From RGIG4608 sp964534905 (GTDB lineage: Bacteria; Bacillota; Clostridia; Oscillospirales; CAG-272), in assembly GCA_964534905.1 (NCBI GenBank), contig CAZHPZ010000035.1, positions 1 to 12,658 of the forward strand: a DNA stretch of 12,658 nucleotides, in the 5' to 3' direction. Position numbers and translations under genes: made by a program. The notes under the pieces were generated by a model, which was not told where the DNA came from, ran no database searches, and worked only from the letters and a program-made list of their open reading frames with translations. Shown piece by piece: positions 6,597-12,658 of the stretch (positions are counted from its first letter, which is position 1; each line of letters begins with the position of its first letter).

Positions 6597-9308
6597 TTAT
6601 TCTGTTCTCAGCGCCACAACGGGATCTTTTTTAGCGGCTTTCTTGGCAGGCAGCAAGCCTCCGATTATTGTTATAGCTATGCTGATGCAAATCAAAATCA
6701 ATGCCGAAGCAACGGGCAGTTGTGCCTCAAGTCCCGAGAGCCCGCTAAGCCTTGCGATAACGGAATTTATCGGAATCATAGCAATAAGAGAAACTCCTAT
6801 TCCGAGCAATCCCGCACAGCATCCGATAATAAACGTCTCGGCATTGAACACCTGAGAAATATTTCGCTTGGATGCTCCGAGCGCACGCAAAATTCCTATC
6901 TCCTTTGTTCTCTCCATTACGGATATATGAGTGATAATACCTATCATAATGCATGAAACGATAAGCGAAATGCTTACAAACGCAACAAGGACATATGATA
7001 TACCGTCAATTATAGTTGTAAGCGACGAGGTAAGGATAGCAACATAATCCGTATAGGTGATCTGCGAGTCCTCGTCTGCGGCTTCGTTATACTTAGATAT
7101 ACATTCGGCAATAGCGTCCTTATTTTCAAATGTATCCGTATATATACTTATAGATGACGGCGCGTCATAGCTTACTCTGCCGAATGCTTCAAGATTCTCC
7201 TCATATGTGGAACCGGCGATGTATTCGTCGTATATCTTCAAAAGCACATCGTCATTGGGATTTCCCGCAAGCCACATATCCAACGCTCTTGCCATTGCAC
7301 TTTCGTCTGACGGAATACCGCTAATCCCAGAGCCGCCAGCATAATACATCATAAGCTTATAGAACGAAGCCTTTTCGGAAACGCTCAATCCGTACAAATA
7401 ATTTTTGGCGTCATTTATCTTTTCAGAATCATCAGCCGACTCGAATTTCATTCCCGTCAGAACGTTTATATCGGGAGCGGTCTCCTGTGCCTTAACTACC
7501 GCACTGTTTTCTGTATGCTCGATAATATAATCCGTCAGTGACGATATATATGCCACAGAGGTAGAAATACTCGCATTTGCGGCATCCTTCTTAGGTCGTA
7601 TGATACCCGTTATTTTTAATTCAAGTGCTTCGCCGAGCAGTGCCTCCTCATTCATTACCGTATCTGCCAAATAATCAAACGTTCCGTTTGCGTTTTCTCT
7701 GTACTTGTCGCATTCGGCAACAAGGTAAAAGGTATGATTGCAGATATCACCGTAAGAAAATTCTATTTCCGGTGCTTCATCACCGTTTTTTATCTGATCA
7801 ACGGCAGTGTCGTATTGTTCACGAGTTATAAAACCGAGCTGATACATAACACCGGCGTCTATACCGTTTTTCAAATCAAGCACCAAAACGACCTCGTTAT
7901 AAGCCTTAGGCCACTCGCCGTAAAGCACATCATAGCTATCCGTAATAACCTGACTTACGAAATCTCCTCCGGCTCCCTCCATCAATTCCGAGAAATTAGA
8001 CGCACCCGAGCCTGTGCCCGTCATACCGTTTATCTTATTAAGGATTCCGATGTTACCCGTTATTCCGGACGAGCCCTCCGTATCCGAATCACTGTTTATT
8101 AAATTACCACTTGGATCATATGAATAAACGCTGAATTTAACGTCGTAAGTGTAAATTATACCGTTTTCACCCAAATATTTGTGAATTTCACTATTCGGAT
8201 CATCAAGATATTTTTTAAATTCACTCAGATTGTTTTTTACTATACTCGTCGAAACCATTTGACTCGCTTTTATATCGGTATAATTCGCAAAAACGCCGTC
8301 ACGCAAGGGCGTTGAAATATTATCTCCCCTCACAGAGCCTATTATCTCTCCTCTTACGCCCATTACGCTCGACATATCAACTGCCTGCGAGCTTATCGTA
8401 ATAGGATATGATGACATAGTTTCCTTTTGCACACCTGCTATATAGGCATTCATTCCCGTTGACAAGGCAAGAATCAAGGCAATTCCTATAATACCGATAG
8501 AGCCTGCGAATGAAGTTAACAGGGTTCTTCCCTTCTTAGTTCTCAAATTGTTAAATGAAAGCGAAAGTGCCGTGCCAAACGACATAGATATCTTTTTTCT
8601 CTTTTGCGGCTTGCTCGGTGCTTCCTCCTCCCAATATGGATTTGAATCGTCTACTATGCTGCCGTCCTTGAGCTTCACTATACGAGTGGAATATTTTTCG
8701 GCAAGCTCGGGATTGTGTGTTACCATAATAACAAGCTTATCCTTGGCTATTTCCTTCATAAGCTCCATTATCTGAATGCTTGTTTCGCTGTCCAAGGCTC
8801 CCGTGGGTTCATCGGCAAGCAGTATATCGGGATTATTTATCAAAGCTCTTGCAATCGCAACTCTCTGCATCTGTCCTCCCGACATTTGATTGGGCTTTTT
8901 GTAAATATGATCCCCGAGTCCGACCTTTTTCAGCGCATTTACCGCTCTCTCCCTGCGTTCCTTTTTAGAAACCCCCGCAAGAGTCAGTGCCATTTCGACA
9001 TTTGCCAGCACGCTCTGATGCGGAATCAGATTATAACTCTGAAATACAAAGCCGATCGAATTATTACGGTAATAGTCCCAATCGGAATCATTGTATTCCT
9101 TGGTGGAAATGCCGTTGATTATCAGATCCCCGCTGTCATATCGATCCAAGCCTCCGATAATATTGAGCATGGTCGTTTTTCCGGAGCCGCTTTGACCGAG
9201 AATGGATACAAACTCACTTTCTCTGAAGCTTAAGCTGACTCCGCCGAGAGCATTTTGAACAAGATCTCCCGTTTTATAGGTTTTAACAATATTTTTAAGT
9301 TGAAGCAT
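6597..9308 (-). CDS. Fused ABC transporter ATPase-permease (MacB/FtsX type) with large external domain
   Basis: 903 residues. The N-terminal ATPase (1-225) is complete: Walker A GQSGSGKT (38-45), Q-loop FVFQ (87-90), signature MSGGQ (142-146), Walker B ILLADEP (162-168) and H-loop H198, closest to the LolD/MacB/SalX-type group. A linker leads to membrane helix 1 (about 264-288), then about 475 external residues (290-765), then three helices (about 769-793, 825-847, 866-886) in an FtsX-like permease with the coupling segment ERTKEIGILRALGASKR (799-815). This is the MacB topology, but the external domain is about twice the usual size. Such proteins act as mechanotransducers for antimicrobial peptides, lipoproteins or wall enzymes; the substrate is not evident. 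It starts 7 bases after the flavodoxin stop; GGGAG lies 14 bases before the ATG, so translational coupling is likely. The divergent two-component system probably controls it. Confidence 0.9.
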   Translation of the reverse strand: MLQLKNIVKTYKTGDLVQNALGGVSLSFRESEFVSILGQSGSGKTTMLNIIGGLDRYDSGDLIINGISTKEYNDSDWDYYRNNSIGFVFQSYNLIPHQSVLANVEMALTLAGVSKKERRERAVNALKKVGLGDHIYKKPNQMSGGQMQRVAIARALINNPDILLADEPTGALDSETSIQIMELMKEIAKDKLVIMVTHNPELAEKYSTRIVKLKDGSIVDDSNPYWEEEAPSKPQKRKKISMSFGTALSLSFNNLRTKKGRTLLTSFAGSIGIIGIALILALSTGMNAYIAGVQKETMSSYPITISSQAVDMSSVMGVRGEIIGSVRGDNISTPLRDGVFANYTDIKASQMVSTSIVKNNLSEFKKYLDDPNSEIHKYLGENGIIYTYDVKFSVYSYDPSGNLINSDSDTEGSSGITGNIGILNKINGMTGTGSGASNFSELMEGAGGDFVSQVITDSYDVLYGEWPKAYNEVVLVLDLKNGIDAGVMYQLGFITREQYDTAVDQIKNGDEAPEIEFSYGDICNHTFYLVAECDKYRENANGTFDYLADTVMNEEALLGEALELKITGIIRPKKDAANASISTSVAYISSLTDYIIEHTENSAVVKAQETAPDINVLTGMKFESADDSEKINDAKNYLYGLSVSEKASFYKLMMYYAGGSGISGIPSDESAMARALDMWLAGNPNDDVLLKIYDEYIAGSTYEENLEAFGRVSYDAPSSISIYTDTFENKDAIAECISKYNEAADEDSQITYTDYVAILTSSLTTIIDGISYVLVAFVSISLIVSCIMIGIITHISVMERTKEIGILRALGASKRNISQVFNAETFIIGCCAGLLGIGVSLIAMIPINSVIARLSGLSGLEAQLPVASALILICISIAITIIGGLLPAKKAAKKDPVVALRTE

Positions 9309-9315
9309 CGACTAT

Positions 9316-9753
9316 TTACAATCTCCCGTAAAATTTTACGACTTTCTCAATTTCCCTTTCATCGGGATGTCCCTTTGCGATTCCTCCGATGAGCTTGAAC
9401 GGTCCGAACGTATTAAAGCCGAAGCATCCGTATTCTCCGAGAATTTTAGCATTGTGAGAGTTTACCGCCTCAGTAACGGCAGCCGTGTAACCGGACTTTT
9501 CCGCTCCGTAAGTATAGACAAAAAATACTTCCTTGTTATTCGGCATGCAGTTTTCGGCAATCTTTAAAACGGATCTGTGAAATTTCGAGTAATAAATTCC
9601 CGATGCAAAGCCGATACGATCAAATTCGCTCAAATCCGGCTCGGGATTTTCTATCGCATCTATCAGGCATACCTCGTATTCCGCGGCTATGGCGTCAAGA
9701 AGCTTTTTAGTGTTTCCATGGTGCTTTGAATAATAAACGATTGCAGTTTTCAT
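9316..9753 (-). CDS. Small flavodoxin-family protein
   Basis: 145 residues, the size of a single flavodoxin domain. It starts with a beta strand, KTAIVYYS, followed by the FMN phosphate loop SKHHGNT (9-15), and has other flavodoxin-like blocks: FDRIGFASGIYYS (residues about 45-57) and VFFVYTYGAEKSGY (about 77-90). It should bind FMN and carry out one- or two-electron transfer in the cytoplasm; the partner is unknown. The ATG at 9753 is chosen because a perfect AGGAGG lies 9 bases upstream; an in-frame start at 9795 would precede the predicted promoter -10. It is first in a two-gene operon with the ABC transporter (7-base gap), an unusual pairing, and is divergent from the response regulator. 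Confidence 0.85.
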   Translation of the reverse strand: MKTAIVYYSKHHGNTKKLLDAIAAEYEVCLIDAIENPEPDLSEFDRIGFASGIYYSKFHRSVLKIAENCMPNNKEVFFVYTYGAEKSGYTAAVTEAVNSHNAKILGEYGCFGFNTFGPFKLIGGIAKGHPDEREIEKVVKFYGRL

Positions 9754-9785
9754 ATAAATTTTCCTCCTGAATTTATGATAAACGC

Positions 9786-9794
9786 AGTATAGCA
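9786..9794 (-). promoter_or_regulatory. Promoter of the flavodoxin-transporter operon
   Basis: On the minus strand, TATACT (9791-9786) is preceded by TGC, an extended -10 of the TGTGnTATAnT type. With a 17-base spacer the -35 would read TCCGTG, a poor match, and this area is occupied by phased repeats (9802-9842). That is typical of a promoter needing an activator. The predicted start is near 9779, just upstream of the AGGAGG. Confidence 0.6.
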
Positions 9795-9801
9795 CACAAA
9801 G

Positions 9802-9842
9802 ATAAACTCACGGACAAATCAAGGTAAACTCTGCGTAAAGTC
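9802..9842 (-). promoter_or_regulatory. 11-base-phased operator half-sites before the flavodoxin promoter
   Basis: Read on the minus strand there are four units starting exactly 11 bases apart: GACTTTAC (9842-9835), GAGTTTAC (9831-9824), GATTTGTC (9820-9813, weaker) and GAGTTTAT (9809-9802). Relative to the predicted start at 9779 the two proximal units fall at about -23 to -30 and -34 to -41, overlapping the -35 region. One-turn phasing of direct repeats is the usual operator format of OmpR/PhoB-family regulators, and the gene of one begins 62 bases away. Binding is inferred. Confidence 0.6.
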
Positions 9843-9847
9843 AGAAA

Positions 9848-9881
9848 AGTTTACACTGAGGTTACATTTCTGTGATATACT
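9848..9881 (+). promoter_or_regulatory. Promoter and operator half-sites of the two-component operon
   Basis: TATACT (9876-9881) is preceded by TGA (extended -10); the predicted start is near 9888. There is no good -35, but AGTTTACA (9848-9855) and AGGTTACA (9859-9866), 7 of 8 bases identical and 11 apart, fall at about -33 to -40 and -22 to -29. The AGTTTAC core here is identical to the core on the opposite strand at 9830-9824. This points to autoregulation by the response regulator. Confidence 0.6.
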
Positions 9882-9903
9882 TAGAAAAAAAGGGGGGATC
9901 TGC

Positions 9904-10581
9904 TTGTTTAACATTCTTGTCGTAGAGGACAACGCGGATATGCGAGAGCTTTTTTGCACAGTGCTTACTGACAGCGGATATCACGCTATCGCCGCAGCTG
10001 ACGGCATAGACGCATTAAGCATTATGGAAAAGGAATATATAGATCTTATAGTGGCGGACATTATGATGCCGAATATGAACGGCTACGAGCTCACCGAGGC
10101 TATCAGAGCATCACACTACGACCTGCCTATATTAATAGTTACCGCAAAGGATCAATTCGGAGATATGCAAAAAGCCTTTCGTGCAGGCACAGACGACTAT
10201 ATGATAAAGCCTATAAACGTAAATGAATTAATTCTCCGAATAGAAGCATTATTACGCAGAGCAAAAATTTCAAGCGAAAAGAAAATAATTATCGGTACAA
10301 CAGTCCTTGATTACGACTCTTTAACCGTAACAAAAAACGGCGTGGAAAGCACTCTGCCGCAAAAGGAATTTTATCTTTTATACAAGCTCCTGTCCTATCC
10401 GGGCAAGATATTCACACGTCAGCAGCTTATGGACGAAATATGGGGTATGTTTTCGGAAACGGACGAAAGAACGGTAAACACGCACATCAACAGGCTCCGC
10501 GACCGTTTTTCGGATTGCTCCGACTTTGAGATCATGACCGTGAGAGGACTCGGATATAAGGCGGTGAAAAAGATTGAATAA
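9904..10581 (+). CDS. OmpR-family response regulator
   Basis: 225 residues. The receiver domain (1-118) has the acidic pocket E8/D9, phosphoacceptor D52 (VADIMMP), switch T80 (IVTAKD) and K102 (MIKP). The C-terminal winged-helix DNA-binding domain (about 128-222) includes LPQKEFYLLYKLL (131-143), the recognition-helix region ERTVNTHINRLRDRF (168-182) and VRGLGYKA (193-200). Phosphorylated by the kinase encoded next, it should bind phased direct repeats and activate transcription. The start is TTG at 9904: the run GGGGGG (9892-9897) lies six bases upstream and the protein begins directly with the first receiver strand (FNILVVEDN). It overlaps the kinase gene by 8 bases. The divergent flavodoxin-transporter operon is its most likely target. 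Confidence 0.95.
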   Translation: MFNILVVEDNADMRELFCTVLTDSGYHAIAAADGIDALSIMEKEYIDLIVADIMMPNMNGYELTEAIRASHYDLPILIVTAKDQFGDMQKAFRAGTDDYMIKPINVNELILRIEALLRRAKISSEKKIIIGTTVLDYDSLTVTKNGVESTLPQKEFYLLYKLLSYPGKIFTRQQLMDEIWGMFSETDERTVNTHINRLRDRFSDCSDFEIMTVRGLGYKAVKKIE

Positions 10582-11605
10582 GAAAAAACACTCAAGACTC
10601 TGGATATATTTTACGGGCATAGTTTTCGCAACGATATCAGCCGTTTTTCTGCTCATCACGACTCTATGGGCTGTATTATTCAAGCTTAACTATATCCCGA
10701 TTGATCCGAGAAGCCGTCACATTCCCATTCTTATTTCCGCACTTGGCAGCCTTCTGCTCGGAACGGTAATTGCCATATATGTCGGAAAAATAATGATACG
10801 TCCAATTCAAAGCATCGAAAATGCCTTTGACGAGCTTTCGAGAGGAAACTTCAACGTAAAGATACCCGAGAATCAAAAAATCGCCGAAATCCGTGAAATG
10901 GCGCAAAAATTCAATGCGATGGCATACGACCTATCGCACATAGAAACCTTGAGAAATGATTTTGTAGCCAATGTTTCGCACGAATTTAAAACTCCCATCT
11001 CCGCAATAGAGGGGTACGCGACATTACTTCAAAATCCCAATTTGTCTCACGAAAAGCACGAGCGATACGTAGAAAAAATTCTTGACAATTCACGCAGGCT
11101 CAGCAATATGTCGGGAAATATCCTGTTACTCTCAAAGCTTGAAAATCAAGAAACACTTCCCGACTGCTCCGAATACAGACTTGACGAGCAGATACGCCAA
11201 TGCGTTCTGACGCTTGAGGAAAAATGGTCGCAAAAGCAAATAGAATTCGATATTGACCTCTATAACAAGTATTATTACGGCAGTCAGCCGCTTCTCGATC
11301 AGGTTTGGCTTAACATCTTGGATAACGCAATCAAGCATTCTCCCGCGTGCGGATGCATTAAAATAAATATGACCGAAAGCAACGGAAAAATATATGTCCG
11401 CATTGCCGACGAGGGTGACGGAATGAGCGATGAGGTGATGAAGCATATTTTCGAAAAATTTTATCAGGGAGACAGCTCTCACAAAAGCGAGGGAAACGGC
11501 TTGGGTTTAGCACTCGTAAAGCGCATTATGGACTTATGCCATGGTACCGTCACGGTAAAAAGCAAAATCGAAAAAGGCACCGAATTCAAAGTAACGCTAT
11601 CCTAA
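10574..11605 (+). CDS. Sensor histidine kinase with minimal external loop
   Basis: 343 residues. Membrane helix 1 (about 12-37) and helix 2 (about 51-71) enclose only about 13 external residues, so there is no extracellular sensor domain. Then come a HAMP linker (about 73-125), a HisKA dimerisation domain with phospho-acceptor H136 in NVSHEFKTP, and a HATPase domain with N-box WLNILDNAIKHS (245-256), DEGDGM (279-284) and GNGLGLAL (307-314). All catalytic motifs are intact. The start is TTG at 10574, with GGTGA six bases upstream, inside the end of the response regulator gene, so the two are translationally coupled. With so short a loop the signal is probably sensed in the membrane or passed on by a partner such as the neighbouring transporter; that part is inference. 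Confidence 0.95.
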   Translation: MNKKKHSRLWIYFTGIVFATISAVFLLITTLWAVLFKLNYIPIDPRSRHIPILISALGSLLLGTVIAIYVGKIMIRPIQSIENAFDELSRGNFNVKIPENQKIAEIREMAQKFNAMAYDLSHIETLRNDFVANVSHEFKTPISAIEGYATLLQNPNLSHEKHERYVEKILDNSRRLSNMSGNILLLSKLENQETLPDCSEYRLDEQIRQCVLTLEEKWSQKQIEFDIDLYNKYYYGSQPLLDQVWLNILDNAIKHSPACGCIKINMTESNGKIYVRIADEGDGMSDEVMKHIFEKFYQGDSSHKSEGNGLGLALVKRIMDLCHGTVTVKSKIEKGTEFKVTLS

Positions 11606-11639
11606 ACACATCTCAAGATAACAGTATTATATACACAAA

Positions 11640-11666
11640 AAAAATCCGACGCACCGTCGGATTTTT
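11640..11666 (+). terminator. Bidirectional terminator between the kinase gene and prmA
   Basis: AAAAATCCGACG (11640-11651) pairs with CGTCGGATTTTT (11655-11666) around a 3-base loop. On the plus strand TTTTTGTTTT follows the GC stem, and on the minus strand a run of eight T does, so it serves both the two-component operon and prmA, which converge here. Confidence 0.9.
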
Positions 11667-11681
11667 GTTTTAATCATTATT

Positions 11682-12638
11682 TTATTTTTTCATAACCGCA
11701 AGCGCACACCAGCCGTTATCGTCAAGGCGTTCGATCACACCGAGACCGCATTCGTCAAGCTTTGAGATAACGTCATCTGCCCTCTCACGTATGATCCCGG
11801 AGCAAAGGAGAACGCATCCGTCATTCATAAAGCGTCCAATATCCGGAGTCATTCTAATGATGATATCCGCAACAATATTGGCGCATATCAGATCGTATCC
11901 GCCACCTGTAAGATCCACCTGACGCAACAGATCCGACACCTCACAAGTAATATTCGTCTGTCCGCTATGAACTATGTTCTCATTGGCAACCTTAACTGCA
12001 ACGGGATCTATATCGTATGCCTTACATTCTCCCGCACCGAGTTTAGATGCGCAAATGGCAAGTATACCGCTTCCGCAGCCAACGTCAAGCATTCTCGCTC
12101 CCGCCTTGGTATATTTTTCAAGAAGCTCTATAACAAGTCTCGTTGTTTCGTGAGATCCTGTACCGAATGCCATTCCGGGATCCATTTTTACAACTATTTC
12201 GCCGTCGTTCGGCTCGTAGCTTTCCCACGCCGGCACTATAACCGTTCTTTTACCGATATGAAGCGTTGTATAATACTGCTTCCACGAGTTCGCCCAGTCC
12301 TGCTCGTTGACACCCACAAGCTCTATTGTAGGCTCGATATGCTCGGACGCAAGGCGTTCTCTGATAAAGGAAACCGCCATATTATAATTCTGATCCGCGG
12401 GAATGAAAAGCGATACGGAAGCCACGGTCTTATCCGCATTCAAAATACTCTCGTCTATAAGATCTCCGTAGCAGGTTTTAAGGTCTATATCCGAATAGTC
12501 CTCAACCATTAAATTATTGTCAAGCACGCTCATAACCGCAACGGCAGTGTCAAGATGCTCAAGCTTTACCGTAACCTTGATTTGTGTCCAATCCTTGATT
12601 TCGGTTGTCTCTCCGCAGATGTAATCGGGATCTGTCAT
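11682..12638 (-). CDS. prmA: Ribosomal protein L11 methyltransferase
   Basis: 318 residues. PrmA trimethylates amino groups of ribosomal protein L11 using S-adenosylmethionine. The N-terminal substrate-recognition domain (about 17-110) is followed by a class I methyltransferase domain with the PrmA-specific DPGMAFGTGSHETT (153-166), SAM-binding LDVGCGSGIL (184-193), acidic D209/D211 and the NIVADII block (254-260). The ATG at 12638 is supported by GGAG five bases upstream. This gives about 15 residues before the usual first beta strand, slightly longer than typical. The promoter lies beyond the right edge of the window; the gene ends at a shared bidirectional terminator. Confidence 0.95.
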   Translation of the reverse strand: MTDPDYICGETTEIKDWTQIKVTVKLEHLDTAVAVMSVLDNNLMVEDYSDIDLKTCYGDLIDESILNADKTVASVSLFIPADQNYNMAVSFIRERLASEHIEPTIELVGVNEQDWANSWKQYYTTLHIGKRTVIVPAWESYEPNDGEIVVKMDPGMAFGTGSHETTRLVIELLEKYTKAGARMLDVGCGSGILAICASKLGAGECKAYDIDPVAVKVANENIVHSGQTNITCEVSDLLRQVDLTGGGYDLICANIVADIIIRMTPDIGRFMNDGCVLLCSGIIRERADDVISKLDECGLGVIERLDDNGWCALAVMKK

Positions 12639-12658
12639 AATACTCTCCGTTTCTTATT

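Noticed and set aside
7625..9233. Several plus-strand open frames opposite the transporter gene.
   Set aside because: They have no binding sites or domains and lie antisense to a gene with complete ABC motifs.
3545..11605. Vancomycin-resistance-like cluster (VanY-type peptidase plus a two-component system).
   Set aside because: No VanH, VanA/B ligase or VanX is present, and the peptidase and the two-component genes belong to separate operons more than 5 kb apart.
1..12658. CRISPR arrays, insertion sequences, tRNAs and long repeats.
   Set aside because: No spaced direct repeats of array type, transposase frames, terminal inverted repeats or tRNA-like cloverleaf sequences were found by eye.

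Overview
The window looks like chromosomal DNA from an anaerobic, low-to-mid GC member of the Clostridia (a gut-type Oscillospiraceae/Ruminococcaceae-like Firmicute). This rests on strong AGGAGG-type ribosome binding sites, TTG and GTG starts, a Gram-positive L10 leader, extended -10 promoters of the TGTGnTATAnT type, a flavodiiron protein fused to flavin reductase and rubredoxin, a YtqB/MnmM-type methyltransferase and a VanY-type carboxypeptidase. The genus cannot be fixed from this. Coding density is high: no gap exceeds about 180 bases and no transposon, prophage, CRISPR array, tRNA or rRNA was seen.

Layout: (1) 1-1221, the rplJ-rplL ribosomal stalk operon with its promoter, L10 attenuator leader and a terminator directly after rplL, with no rpoB following. 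(2) 2871-1230 on the minus strand, an 8-oxoguanine DNA glycosylase whose end overlaps a DUF5131 (phage Gp37/Gp68-type) protein with a radical-SAM-like three-cysteine motif. (3) 2977-6548 on the plus strand, an operon of an MnmM/YtqB-like tRNA methyltransferase, a membrane-anchored VanY-like peptidase and a flavodiiron-flavin reductase-rubredoxin fusion. Regions 2 and 3 are fired by overlapping divergent promoters around 2889-2948. (4) 9753-6597 on the minus strand, a small flavodoxin and a fused ATPase-permease with a very large extracytoplasmic domain. (5) 9904-11605 on the plus strand, an OmpR-type response regulator and a histidine kinase, divergent from region 4. (6) 12638-11682 on the minus strand, prmA (ribosomal protein L11 methyltransferase).

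How it fits together: regions 4 and 5 look like one regulatory unit. The 150-base intergenic region between them holds 11-base-phased TTTAC-type half-sites placed at equivalent positions (about -22 to -41) in front of both divergent promoters, as expected for an OmpR-family regulator acting on its own operon and on the flavodoxin/transporter operon. Regions 2 and 3 share an oxidative-stress flavour (8-oxoG repair, O2 or NO reduction) and physically interlocked promoters. Most genes belong to recognisable families. The least understood elements are the ogg-DUF5131 pair, the flavodoxin-transporter-two-component cassette and its operator, and the transporter's roughly 475-residue external domain.
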